Shown one piece after another: positions 28,796 to 37,632 of a DNA stretch of 64,000 bases; the first letter of the stretch is position 1; each line of letters begins with the position of its first letter. This DNA is from Pacificoceanicola sp049803835 (lineage in GTDB: Bacteria > Pseudomonadota > Alphaproteobacteria > Rhodobacterales > Rhodobacteraceae): the NCBI RefSeq assembly GCF_049803835.1, contig NZ_JBNAGK010000003.1, positions 1 to 64,000 of the forward strand, given 5' to 3'. The notes below the pieces were generated by a model. The model was not told the DNA's origin, ran no database searches, and worked only from the letters and a program-made list of their open reading frames with translations. The translations under genes and the position numbers were made by a program.

Positions 28796-29917
28796 ATGGA
28801 TATTTCGCGCGCAATCACGCTGCATCTGCCGAAGCGGATCGAGATCGGCACAGGCTCGGCGGCCAAGGTCGGGGAGTGGGTCGGGGAGGGCCAGCGCGTG
28901 CTGGTCATCGCCCAGCCCGTCACTGTGCCGATGGTCGAAAGCCTGGGGATTTCCGGTGCGGTGAAGGTCTTCGACGGCGTCGCGCCGGAGCCGAAGGATA
29001 CGGACCTCGACGCCGCTCTGGAAGCGGCCCGGGAGCACAAGCCGGACGTGGTCATCGGCCTCGGTGGCGGCTCGGTGATGGACATTGCCAAGCTCGTGGC
29101 CGTGCTCTGGAACGGCACGCAAAGCCTTGAGGACGTGGCCGGGCCGAACCGGGTGGCCGGGAAGGCGTCAAGGCTGGCACAGATCGCCACCACCGCCGGA
29201 ACCGGCTCCGAAGGCGGCATCCGCGCACTGGTGACGAATACGAAGACCAATGCCAAGACGGCGGTCGAAAGCCCCTACATGCTGGCGGACCTCGCGGTGC
29301 TCGATCCCGAGTTGACCATGAGCGTGCCCTCCGCTGTCACCGCCGCAACCGGCGTCGATGCGCTGGCACATTGCGTCGAGGCATTCACCAACGTGAAGGC
29401 GCATCCGCTGATCGACGGTTACGCCCGGATGGGCATGACGCTGGCGGGGCAATACCTGCGCCGCGCGGTCGAGGATGGCGCTGACGCGGAAGCACGGGCC
29501 GGGATGCTGCTGGCGTCCTTCTACGGCGGGCTGTGCCTCGGGCCGGTGAACACGGCGGCGGGCCACGCCATCGCCTATCCTCTGGGAACCCATGCCGGCA
29601 TGCCGCATGGCATCTCCAACGCGCTGATCTTCCCGCATGTGCTGGCCTTCAACGCGCCGGTCGCGGAGGCGAAGACGGCAGAGATCCTGGCCGCGCTGAA
29701 GCTCCCGGTTTCTGCCGATCAGGGCAATGTTCTGGACGCCGCGCACGGCTTTTGCGCCAGCCTCGGCATCGCCATGCAGTTGCGCGACCACGGTATTGCG
29801 GAGGCGTCCTTGCGCGGCTGGGCCGAGGAGGCGCATGGTATCCGGCGGCTGATGGACAACAACCCGCGCGACATGAGCGTCGACGACGTGGAGGCGATCT
29901 ACCGGGCTGCGTTCTGA
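28796..29917 (+). CDS. Iron-containing alcohol dehydrogenase
   Basis: A 373-residue group III dehydrogenase. The NAD motif GLGGGSVMDIAK lies near residue 83-94, and the metal ligands appear as Asp/His in GVDALAHCVEAF and the two His of GHAIAYPLGTHAGMPHG. In catabolic clusters this family includes maleylacetate reductase-like and hydroxyacid-oxoacid enzymes that reduce or oxidise small aldehydes and keto acids. It closes the plus-strand arm of the cluster and converges on the GntR gene with four bases between stops. Confidence 0.9.
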   Translation: MDISRAITLHLPKRIEIGTGSAAKVGEWVGEGQRVLVIAQPVTVPMVESLGISGAVKVFDGVAPEPKDTDLDAALEAAREHKPDVVIGLGGGSVMDIAKLVAVLWNGTQSLEDVAGPNRVAGKASRLAQIATTAGTGSEGGIRALVTNTKTNAKTAVESPYMLADLAVLDPELTMSVPSAVTAATGVDALAHCVEAFTNVKAHPLIDGYARMGMTLAGQYLRRAVEDGADAEARAGMLLASFYGGLCLGPVNTAAGHAIAYPLGTHAGMPHGISNALIFPHVLAFNAPVAEAKTAEILAALKLPVSADQGNVLDAAHGFCASLGIAMQLRDHGIAEASLRGWAEEAHGIRRLMDNNPRDMSVDDVEAIYRAAF

Positions 29918-29921
29918 CAGG

Positions 29922-30641
29922 TCAGCTCTCGCTGGGCCTGCGCCCGTCGAACAGCCGGTCCCGCGAGCCGCGCAGATGCGCGTGCATCAGGTCACGGGCT
30001 TCGGCGGCGCGGCCATTCCGAATGGCGTCGAAGATGGCGCGGTGCTCGGCGTAGACTTCCGCGAGGCCATCGGTGGAGGTCTTCAAAGCCTGCCCGTGGA
30101 ACTGCATCCCGACAGCGATGTGGTCCTTGAGCGCCTCCATGGCGGTGGCGAAATACTGGTTCTCGCTGGCCCGCGCCACACCGAGGTGAAAGGCGAAATC
30201 CGCGTCCTCGCGGTGTTTCTGCCGCGCTGTCGCATCGCGCATCTGGTTCAGCGCCGCCTCGATGGGCGCGAGGCTGCGTGGCGTGTGGCGCTCGGCGGCG
30301 GCGCGGGCAGCCTCCGACTCGAGCGTGATGCGAAACTCGTAGCAGCGCAGCAGATCCGTGATGCTCTCGACCGCGCTGAACCCGAGCGGCTCCTTGAGCC
30401 CGGTGTTGCGCACGAAACTCCCCGCGCCGCGCCGTGAATAGACGAGGTCCTGATCGCGGAGCCGTTTCAGCGCCTCGCGGATCACCGGGCGCGAGACCTG
30501 GAACTCGGCGGCGAGGTCGTGCTCCGTCGGCAGGCGCTCGCCCTCGGCATAGGCGCCGGACTTGATCGCGCGGAACATGCGGTCGAAGACCGTATCGGCG
30601 AGGCTGCGGCGACCGGCGGGGTGGGCGTCCTGATCCATCAT
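29922..30641 (-). CDS. GntR-family regulator, FCD subfamily (catabolic cluster)
   Basis: A 239-residue regulator: winged helix in residues about 12-75 (GAYAEGERLPTEHDLAAEFQ, VSRPVIREALKRLRDQDLV) and an FCD effector domain (RITLESEAARAAAERHTP, FHLGVARASENQYFATAMEAL, EHRAIFDAIRNG). The start is one of two adjacent ATGs (30641 or 30638) that overlap the kinase stop in ATGATGG. Co-transcription with the DUF1537 kinase and SDR genes makes it the likely repressor of both arms, responding to a pathway intermediate. Confidence 0.88.
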   Translation of the reverse strand: MMDQDAHPAGRRSLADTVFDRMFRAIKSGAYAEGERLPTEHDLAAEFQVSRPVIREALKRLRDQDLVYSRRGAGSFVRNTGLKEPLGFSAVESITDLLRCYEFRITLESEAARAAAERHTPRSLAPIEAALNQMRDATARQKHREDADFAFHLGVARASENQYFATAMEALKDHIAVGMQFHGQALKTSTDGLAEVYAEHRAIFDAIRNGRAAEARDLMHAHLRGSRDRLFDGRRPSES

Positions 30642-31663
30642 GCCCGGGACCTCGGCGCGGCGGCGTTCGTCTGAACCAGTTGCATCAAGCAGTCCCTTTC
30701 CCCGAATCCGCCGGATTTCGTCACGATCACCCGACCGTTTGCCGTTGCCACCGGCAGGCCGGGCAGGACTTCGCCCGATAGGGTCAGCAAGGTCAATCCC
30801 ATGGCGTCGAAAAGCGCCTCCGCCGTTGCGCCGCCGGTGCACAGAACCCCGCGTGCGGGCACGATCCAGGGCAGTGCGCCCTCCGCTAGGTGGCGGGCGA
30901 CCTCTTGCGCGGGGCGCTCGGGGCCAGGAGTGGACTGGACCAGCGTGAGGCGCGGCGTGTCCTGCGGCGCGGGGACATCGCCGGAGGGGGCCTCGACATG
31001 CCGCAGATCGGGGCAGGCAGCCTTCAACGCCGAGACCTGGCCGAGGGTGATGGCATCGGTGGAGCCGACGATCATGACCGCAGGGGCCGGGAGTGTCGCC
31101 GCCAGAGCCTGCGGCACGAGACCTATACGACGCGCCAGCGCGGCGGCGAGTCCCCGCGAACCGACAAGCGTGGCGTGCGGATCCGCTTGCGACAGCGCGT
31201 GATCCATCTCCTCCGCCGTTTCCACGTCCGGGATCGTCGCGCGGTGCGCCTCGGGTCCGAGGCGGTCCCGGACCGCGATGGGCTTGGCCACGCCGAACCC
31301 GTGAACCGCGCCCCCCCGCACCACGCGTCCGAACTCGGGCAGGGCCGGGGCGACCAGAAGCGGGCCGGGCAGAGGTGCCAGTTCGGCGGCGAGGTTGCCC
31401 TTGAGCCGGGAATCCACCTTCTTGAACAGCGCGACCCCGGCGGGCAGGGCGGAGAGAACCGCGTGAACCCGGCCCGCCGCCTCCTGTGGCGGGATGTCCC
31501 GCGAGCGGGTGGAGACCGAGAGCACGCTTGCCCCGGCCGGGCAGTCGGTCACCGCCTCCGGCTTCGTCGCAACCGCCACGCCGCCCGGAATGCCCGCGAA
31601 GGGTGCCGCCGCGTCCAGTGCTCCGGTCAGGTCGTCGGCAATGATGACAATCAGCAGCGGCAT
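30638..31663 (-). CDS. Four-carbon acid sugar kinase family (DUF1537) protein
   Basis: A 341-residue ATP-dependent kinase. N-terminal IADDLTGALDAA and FKKVDSRLKGN belong to the substrate domain, while VLCTGGATAEALFDAMG and VTKSGGFGERD are the nucleotide-domain motifs of OtnK/DtnK-type kinases. Known members phosphorylate threonate, erythronate or 2-oxo-tetronate. At 341 residues it is shorter than the usual 400-430, mostly between the two domains. Start ATG 31663 overlaps the SDR stop by one base (TGATG). Together with the PdxA-like gene it points to phosphorylated acid-sugar degradation. Confidence 0.88.
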   Translation of the reverse strand: MPLLIVIIADDLTGALDAAAPFAGIPGGVAVATKPEAVTDCPAGASVLSVSTRSRDIPPQEAAGRVHAVLSALPAGVALFKKVDSRLKGNLAAELAPLPGPLLVAPALPEFGRVVRGGAVHGFGVAKPIAVRDRLGPEAHRATIPDVETAEEMDHALSQADPHATLVGSRGLAAALARRIGLVPQALAATLPAPAVMIVGSTDAITLGQVSALKAACPDLRHVEAPSGDVPAPQDTPRLTLVQSTPGPERPAQEVARHLAEGALPWIVPARGVLCTGGATAEALFDAMGLTLLTLSGEVLPGLPVATANGRVIVTKSGGFGERDCLMQLVQTNAAAPRSRA

Positions 31664-32406
31664 CAGTTCATGTACGTCCCGCCGTTGGCGTTGATGGTCT
31701 CGCCCGTGATGAAGGCCGACATATCCGACACGAGGAAGAGCACGATGTCGGCGATGTTCCGGGGCGTGCCGAGACGCCCCAGAGGCATGCGGCCGAGGGT
31801 GGCCGCGCGATAATCGGCGCTCCACTGCCCGGTCATGTCGCTCTCGACCGGGCCGGGACACACCGCGTTGACACGAATGCCGTGCGGGGCCATCTCCTGC
31901 GCGAGGTGCATGGTCAGGTAGTTCACCGCCGCCTTCGACGCGCCATAGGCGGGTGCGGCGTTGCGGTGCGGCGTCTTGGCGGTGGTCGAACTGACATTGA
32001 CGATGACACCGGCCCGCGCGGCGATCATCCCGGGCAGCATCGCGCGGCAGAAATGCAGGGTGCCGTTCAGGTTCACGTCCATGACCCGGGACCAGTCCGC
32101 AAGCGTCATGTCCAGCGTCGAGGACCGCGTGTTCATTCCCGCATTGTTGACGAGAATGTCGGGGTGCCGTCCCAATGCCAGAGCCGCGGCGAGGGCGGCG
32201 TCGGCGGTGGCGGGATCGGCCACGTCCCCGGGGACAACTGCCACCTCGCGGCCCATCTTGCGGATATCATCGGCGCAGTCATTTAACATATTTTCATCCC
32301 GGCCTTGCAGGATGAGGTTAGCGCCGGATGCCGCCAGAATCGTCGATATTTCCTTTCCTATCCCACGAGTTGCGCCAGTTACGATGGCCCATTTTCCCGT
32401 CAGCAT
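31663..32406 (-). CDS. Short-chain dehydrogenase/reductase
   Basis: A 247-residue classical SDR. Cofactor motif TGATRGIG at 10-17, NNAG at 87-90, catalytic Ser139 or Ser140 with Tyr154 and Lys158 (AYGASKAA), and PGPVESDMT after the active site. It resembles FabG-type sugar or polyol dehydrogenases. As the first cistron of the minus arm, before the DUF1537 kinase, it probably oxidises the sugar or polyol substrate before phosphorylation. NAD versus NADP preference is not clear from sequence. Confidence 0.9.
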   Translation of the reverse strand: MLTGKWAIVTGATRGIGKEISTILAASGANLILQGRDENMLNDCADDIRKMGREVAVVPGDVADPATADAALAAALALGRHPDILVNNAGMNTRSSTLDMTLADWSRVMDVNLNGTLHFCRAMLPGMIAARAGVIVNVSSTTAKTPHRNAAPAYGASKAAVNYLTMHLAQEMAPHGIRVNAVCPGPVESDMTGQWSADYRAATLGRMPLGRLGTPRNIADIVLFLVSDMSAFITGETINANGGTYMN

Positions 32407-33129
32407 CCGTGCCCTCGCGATATTTGTATTTAAGTTGTTATAATCTGTCTGTCACAAGATGCCAGACAAATCGGCTCAATCCCCGGCGATGCCGGGAAGC
32501 CGCTATCAGAGAGTGGGATCGCAAGGGAGGGAGGATGCTTTGCCGATCTGCGCGACGACAAGGAATGCAGGCTGCGCGGCGTGTTTCCTGACCGGCCCCG
32601 GCCCGCAACCTCCTGCGTCCTCTGACTGGCGACAACCTCGAAATCGCGCGGGCCGAGGCCAGGTTCTCCGGTGTTCCGGTGCGAATGCCATCTGACCAGG
32701 TGAACGCCACGGATCGCAGAGTGCCTTGGTCGCAGCTTCGTCTGTGAACTCCGTCAGCGACGCGCCGATGTCGGTGCCGCCGACGTATCCCCCTCCGCCA
32801 TGAAGCTCAGCCGACCGGCTGCCCGCTGCGTTTCATGGACGCGCAAGGCGGTGGTCACCGGTATCAACCGGGTGTGGCAGAGGTCAACGTCGGCACCGGC
32901 CAATCCCTTGACAAAGGCGAAGAAAATGCTCCCCGGTATCCACGTCGATCTCCGTCACGCAGATACAGGCGCCGAAGGGCTCGGTCATGTTCGGCGGGTC
33001 ATGGTTGTTGACCGACCCAAGTCTCGACGCCCCCCCGGAACAGGCTGATTGCCGGAAGCAAAGACGATTTCCTTCATCGTCATGAACCGCTCCGGCGTGC
33101 CTCTGACCACGAAGCGGTCGACCTCCGCG
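32407..33129. other. Scar region without a recognisable gene
   Basis: The first 60 bases look like the promoter region of the SDR operon. Beyond about 32,470 I see no intact gene. Several short frames occur on both strands, none with a family match; one stretch near 32,850-32,880 (VTGINRVWQ) faintly recalls an IS3-type integrase core but loses the resemblance at once. Together with the IS481 remnant that follows, this is probably decayed mobile DNA. Confidence 0.5.
32430..32443. promoter_or_regulatory. TTAA-N2-TGTTATAA motif, copy 2
   Basis: Identical in its 12 defined positions to 25667-25680 and located 24 bases before the SDR start. A further dyad TGTCTG-N11-CAGACA follows within 30 bases. 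Candidate GntR operator; weak evidence. Confidence 0.3.
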
Positions 33130-33131
33130 CT

Positions 33132-33600
33132 TTGCCGCCAACGCACCGGCGTCTGACACGGTTGTCTCTGCACGGATGCCTGCAGCGCCATGGCATCAGC
33201 CGCCAACCAGACGTCGAGGGCGACAAGCCGAAGATTGCAGCCGGAAAGGCAAATGCCCCAGTGCACCGTTTGTACGGCGGAGCGTTCAGGCGCTATCCCT
33301 TCGGGTTTTTCCATGTCGGCAGGGCCGAGATGTTTACGGGTAGGGCAAAATCCGCCTGTTCGTGGCCATCGACTGCCCCTCCCGGGTCGACTGTGTCGAC
33401 CTGCATGAAAGGGCGGGCAAGATGGTCGCCGCCCAGATCCTGCACACTCTCATCGCGGCAATGCCTTGCACCATCCACGCGATGCTGACGGATAGCGCTA
33501 TCCAGTTCTCCAATCGCAAGCGGCACAGAACGGCGTTCGAACACATCTTTGGCCGCGTCTGCCGCGAGACCGAGGGCAATAGAGAAGCTGGGCAATGCGT
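33132..33600 (+). pseudogene. Remnant of an IS481-family transposase
   Basis: Two frames together give a recognisable piece of a common alphaproteobacterial IS481 transposase. The first carries RLTRLSLHGCLQRHGISRQP, DVEGDKPK and, after about 17 foreign residues, RRYPFGFFHVGRAEMF. Near 33,345 the reading shifts and continues GKIRLFVAIDCPSRVD, DLHERAGKMVAAQILHTLIA and LTDSAIQFSNRKR, FEHIFGRVCRE. Relatives have DIAE, AIDRTS and LTDNGIQF at these places, so catalytic positions are also changed. Both ends are missing. It is non-functional. Confidence 0.78.
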
Positions 33601-33645
33601 GCCAGCCCGGCCATGAGCACCGCGATCATCGCCGACGCTGCGTGG

Positions 33646-33816
33646 TCAGCGAGTCTTGGCAGAACAGCGCAGCGCGGAAACGGCCACCAGCAGCTTGCGC
33701 CGGATCACAATCAGACCGGACGCGCCGCGCAGCAGGGACAGGCCGCTGAACCCGGCGAAAAGCGCCACCGCGAAGGCGGCGGTAGCCATGGTTGGATCGC
33801 GGAAGAAGTCGAGCAT
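33646..33816 (-). pseudogene. Possible truncated start of a TSUP-type membrane protein
   Basis: A 56-residue frame begins MLDFFRDPTMATAAFAVALF followed by AGF, which resembles the first helix of Rhodobacterales TauE/SafE (TSUP) permeases, then diverges and stops. It sits between the IS481 remnant and the divergent amine oxidase gene, so the rest of the gene may have been lost when the transposon region decayed. The identification rests on one helix and is tentative; it could also be a small intact membrane protein. Confidence 0.3.
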
Positions 33817-33975
33817 CGCGGTCTTTCCTCGGTCTGCGGGGCGAGCCTTCCACGGAAGGCGGGAGGCGCAATTTCCCGCACAGGCCGATGCGTGCCTGCC
33901 TGCGCTCCATGCTGGAATCGTTGTGCTGCAGCCTGCGTCTTGCCATGCTGGCCCTGCAAGCGGGAGGGTGCAAGC

Positions 33976-35202
33976 ATGGCGGATACGGACGTGGTGATCG
34001 TCGGGGCCGGGGCGGCGGGGCTGGCGGCGGCCAGGGTGCTGCGGGCGGCGGGGCGCAGCGTGCAGGTTCTGGAGGCAATGGACCGGATCGGCGGGCGGGC
34101 CTGGACCCGGAGCACGGATTTCGGCGTGCCGTTCGACATCGGCTGTGCCTGGCTGCATGCGGGCGACCGCAACCCGTTCATGGCGGATGCGGAGCGGCTC
34201 GGCTGGACGCTCAAACATCACGACATGGGGCTCGACCACCTCTATTTCGGCAGTCGCAAGGCCAGCGCGGAGGAGCTTGCGGAGGTGTCCGGCGCGGATG
34301 TGCAGATGCATGACGCCCTGGCGGCACGGACCCCGGATGACCGGCTTTCTTCTTTGCTGGCGCAGGGCGGCGCGATGCGGGCAAGCGCGACCTACGCCGG
34401 ACCGATGGACTTCGGCAAGGACGCGGACGAGATATCGGCCGCGGATTTCGCGGCGGCGGCGGATCTCTATCCGGATTACTTCACCCGCGAGGGCTTCGGT
34501 GCGCTGATCGCGGCCTGGGGCGGCGATGTGCCTGTTGCGCTGAACACCGCGGTGACGCGGATCGACTGGTCCGGCCCGGGCGTTTCGGTGGAGACGACGC
34601 GCGGCACGGTGCGGGGCAGGGCGGCAATCGTCACCGTCTCGACCGGCGTTCTGGCCCTCGAGGACATCCGCTTCACCCCCGCCCTGCCGCCCGCGCATGT
34701 CGAAGCGGCGTTTGACCTGCCCATGGGCCTGTTGACCAAGATCCCCGTGGAAATCCAGGGCGACAGGTTCGGCCTTTCCCCCTTCGACGATCTGCTGATC
34801 GAGCGCCACGCGCAGCATGATCTCTATTTCCTGTGCTTCCCCTTCGATCTGCCGCTGATGGTCGGCTTTGTCGGCGGGGATTTCGCCTGGGAGATCGAGG
34901 CGGCAGGACAGGAAGCGGCGGTGGATTTCGTGACGGACCGGCTCGAGGACATCTTCGGCTCGGACGTGCGCAAGCGGGTCGGACGCAGCCTGATGACCAA
35001 CTGGGGTGGGGAACGGCGGACGCGCGGGGCCTATGCCTCCGCTCGCCCCGGCCGCTCGGGAGCGCGGGCGACCCTGGCCGAGCCGGTGGGCGAGCGGATC
35101 TGGTTCGCGGGCGAGGCGTTGGCGGGATCGCTGATGCAGACAGCCGGTGGCGCGCGCCTGTCCGGCGAGGCCGTGGCGCGCGACGTTCTTGCGATGCTGT
35201 GA
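33976..35202 (+). CDS. Flavin-containing amine oxidase
   Basis: A 408-residue FAD enzyme. The dinucleotide fold starts at once (VVIVGAGAAGLAAARVL, then GRSVQVLEA and RIGGRAWT), and the C-terminal FAD-contacting segment is RIWFAGEALAGSLMQTAGGA. The layout is that of monoamine/polyamine oxidases and related amino-acid oxidases. No signal peptide or Tat motif is seen, so it should be cytoplasmic. Start ATG 33976 has GGGAGGG nine bases upstream. It stands alone on the plus strand; the substrate is unknown. Confidence 0.88.
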   Translation: MADTDVVIVGAGAAGLAAARVLRAAGRSVQVLEAMDRIGGRAWTRSTDFGVPFDIGCAWLHAGDRNPFMADAERLGWTLKHHDMGLDHLYFGSRKASAEELAEVSGADVQMHDALAARTPDDRLSSLLAQGGAMRASATYAGPMDFGKDADEISAADFAAAADLYPDYFTREGFGALIAAWGGDVPVALNTAVTRIDWSGPGVSVETTRGTVRGRAAIVTVSTGVLALEDIRFTPALPPAHVEAAFDLPMGLLTKIPVEIQGDRFGLSPFDDLLIERHAQHDLYFLCFPFDLPLMVGFVGGDFAWEIEAAGQEAAVDFVTDRLEDIFGSDVRKRVGRSLMTNWGGERRTRGAYASARPGRSGARATLAEPVGERIWFAGEALAGSLMQTAGGARLSGEAVARDVLAML

Positions 35203-35305
35203 CCTGCAGCGTTTCTGGTTTGACCTGAACCATCGAGCGGCACGCATCTCCCGGAAATACAAAGTATGGTAGGGTATGCGTGCCTCAGGTTTGACCGGAA
35301 ACGTT

Positions 35306-35737
35306 TCAGGCCGGCGCTTTCGCCACCGTCAGTTGCGGCTCTCCGTCGGAGGTGCGGCGCTGGCTGCGCCCGTCCGCATTCACCGTGCCCCGGATGCGGC
35401 GGCGCAGGTTCGAGAAACTCTCGAAACGGACGGTATCAACCGGTTGATCGAGGGCGATCTCCACCTGCCTGTGACCCGCCGGTCCGGAGAGACCCACGAT
35501 CTTGCCGCTATAGGCCTGCCCGAGGTAACGCCCGGTGACCCGATCCCCGAGGGCAAGACCGGGTGTATCCGTCTGCCGGTCGAGCCGCGCCGACAACGTG
35601 TTCCAGTCCCGCGCACCGTGTTGCCGGGCCACGAGTTCGAGGGCCTGCGCATGGCTGACAGGCGTGCCCGCGGCCTGCAAGGCCTGCCGCAGCGCCTTGG
35701 CCTGCGCTTTCGCGGCGTCGATGGTGAGGGTCGTCAT
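35306..35737 (-). CDS. Glyoxalase_8-like small protein
   Basis: A 143-residue protein with the segment GTPVSHAQALELVARQHGAR and DWNTLSARL, typical of the small domain found in 'glyoxalase superfamily' proteins of Rhodobacterales, followed by a basic beta-rich part (GDRVTGRYLGQAYSGKIVGL). No catalytic residues can be named. It overlaps the end of the MATE gene by four bases and is probably co-transcribed with it; the reason for the pairing is unclear. Confidence 0.7.
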   Translation of the reverse strand: MTTLTIDAAKAQAKALRQALQAAGTPVSHAQALELVARQHGARDWNTLSARLDRQTDTPGLALGDRVTGRYLGQAYSGKIVGLSGPAGHRQVEIALDQPVDTVRFESFSNLRRRIRGTVNADGRSQRRTSDGEPQLTVAKAPA

Positions 35738-37125
35738 GTTGCTTCCTCTGTACGTGTCGCGACTACGGGCGCAATGTCAGCGATCCGGCGCAGCATCGCG
35801 AGGGCGATCACCAGCATGATGCCATCCGCCACGGGAAAGGCGAACCAGAGGCCGTCCTTTCCTCCGGTCAGGGTCATCAGCACGAGCAGGACCGGGGTCA
35901 GCAGCCAGGGCTTGACCAGCGTCAGGAGTGCGGTGCGAAGGGGGTGGCCCATCGCCTGGAAATAGAGCGCCAGAACGAGGATCGGCCCGGAGAGCCAGTA
36001 CAGCGCCGTCATCGGGCGCAGGATTGCGGCGACGGCGGTGACGATGGCCGGATCGTCCGAGAACAGCGCACCGAAGGCCGCGCCGGCGAATTGTCCCGCC
36101 AACGCCACCAGGATGCACCATCCGAAGGCCGTTCCGATGGCCAGACGCAGCGCGGCCTGCGCCCGGTCCATCCGGTCTGCCCCGGCGTTGATGCCGGTGA
36201 TGCTCTGGGTCGTCAGGGCAATCGCCATCTGCGGCAGGAAAGCCAGTCCGAGGATACGCGTCACCACACCATAGGCGGCGACAAGGCTGGCCTGCTCCGT
36301 TGCGGTGCCGAGGAGCAGCAGAACGGTGCTCGCCACCAGCGCCATGCCGACAAAACTCAGGCACAGCGGCAGGCCGAGGGCGAGCATCTGCGGCCAGCCT
36401 TTCAGCCAGCTTGCCTGCCGGAGTGCGCTCAGGGGCAGCAGGTCGCCGTCCCGGGCGCGGACGCCAATCAGCAGCGCGAGGCCGAGTGTTTGCGCCGCGA
36501 CCGTGCCGAGCGCGGAGCCTGCCACACCGAGGCCGAGCGGCACGATGGCGATGTAATTTGCGCCGATGTTGAGCAGGTTCACGAGGACGGACAGTCCGGC
36601 GACAAGACCGGCGCGGCCCTCGCTGCGCAGGGCGTCGGCGTGCAGACCGAGGGCGAACTGCGCCGGCGTGCCGAGGATCAGGACCAGCAGGTATTCCTCC
36701 GCCAGCCCGGTCACCGCGTCATTTCCGGCGGACAGGACTGCCAGCACGGCGGGACCGGCGAACAGGGCAGCGACGATCAGCGCAAGGCTGATGGCCAGCG
36801 CCAGCCCATGTGCCCCGGCGAAGCTGGCGCCCGCCGCCTGCCGCTGCCCGGCGCCGAGCCTTCGTGCAAGCAGGCTGGCCATGCCGCCACCGACCAGCAC
36901 GCTGAGCGCGGTCAGAAGCATGACGACGGGAAAGGCGAGACTGACCGCCGCCAGCGCCTCAGCCCCGACGAGCCGACCGACGAAGATGCCGTCGATGGCG
37001 GTCATCAGGCCGCCCATGGACAGGACGACGGCCATGGGCAGGACGGTGGAGACGAACAGCGGCCCGATGGGGCGGGTCAGAAAACGAGGGGTGCGGGGTG
37101 AGTCCGGGACAGGTCCGACAGACAT
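35734..37125 (-). CDS. MATE-family efflux transporter
   Basis: A 463-residue inner membrane protein with 12 predicted helices in two MatE repeats. Typical segments are the start FLTRPIGPLFVSTVLPMAVV, DGIFVGRLVGAEALAAVSL and, in the second half, the matching AYGVVTRILGLAFLPQMAIA. It exports cationic drugs or metabolites in exchange for H+ or Na+. No regulator is adjacent. The ATG at 37125 is preceded by a weak GGAGG-like GGATTG. Confidence 0.9.
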   Translation of the reverse strand: MSVGPVPDSPRTPRFLTRPIGPLFVSTVLPMAVVLSMGGLMTAIDGIFVGRLVGAEALAAVSLAFPVVMLLTALSVLVGGGMASLLARRLGAGQRQAAGASFAGAHGLALAISLALIVAALFAGPAVLAVLSAGNDAVTGLAEEYLLVLILGTPAQFALGLHADALRSEGRAGLVAGLSVLVNLLNIGANYIAIVPLGLGVAGSALGTVAAQTLGLALLIGVRARDGDLLPLSALRQASWLKGWPQMLALGLPLCLSFVGMALVASTVLLLLGTATEQASLVAAYGVVTRILGLAFLPQMAIALTTQSITGINAGADRMDRAQAALRLAIGTAFGWCILVALAGQFAGAAFGALFSDDPAIVTAVAAILRPMTALYWLSGPILVLALYFQAMGHPLRTALLTLVKPWLLTPVLLVLMTLTGGKDGLWFAFPVADGIMLVIALAMLRRIADIAPVVATRTEEAT

Positions 37126-37632
37126 CGTTCAATCCTCCAAAGAGGCATTTCGGATCGGGAGGGTGCCTGCATTGCCCACCTGCGAAATGCTTCGAGGGTG
37201 AGATGTCGTCTGTCATCCGGGCTTCACCGTGACCGAGGTCCGCAGGCGGCAGGTGCCCGGCACCTTGCGCGCTTGCTACGCCGAAAGCGGTTGGAAGGCA
37301 ACAGCAGAGAAACGGGGCGGGGTGACGCGCCGGGCGGATGCCTTGGGCAACAACGAAAAGACGCGAGCCACTGGCTCCGGAAAATTGATGTGAATACTAA
37401 TCTTTTCGATTGACGGACCGGGCCAGTCCCGGTTATTGGTACGTATACATATCAAATTGCGACTGAACCGGAACGCTTTGGGAGGAGCTTCGGGGCGCGT
37501 GTCGGAACAGCCGGTTGGCGGTCGATACGGGTCCGGGGTGCTCTTGTTTCGCCGAAAACAGCGGCCCCTTTCGCACGGCAAGGTCCGACATCATGCGCCG
37601 CCCCTGGCCCGCGCCCTGAACAGGAGACCGTC
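37126..37632. other. Divergent promoter region between MATE and gentisate genes
   Basis: About 500 bases without a gene. The half near the gentisate genes (37,380-37,470) is AT-rich and contains a 20-bp near-palindrome, so it is the likely promoter/operator of the aromatic cluster. Short frames here have no family resemblance. Confidence 0.6.
37436..37455. promoter_or_regulatory. Near-palindromic operator candidate upstream of gentisate genes
   Basis: TTGGTACGTATACATATCAA pairs at 8 of 10 positions about its centre. It lies 178 bases before the hydroxylase gene in the AT-rich strip, where a promoter is expected. No regulator gene is adjacent, so the binding protein would be encoded elsewhere. 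Confidence 0.4.

Noticed and set aside
32850..32900. IS3-type integrase fragment (VTGINRVWQ)
   Set aside because: The likeness covers only about nine residues and is lost in all frames afterwards.
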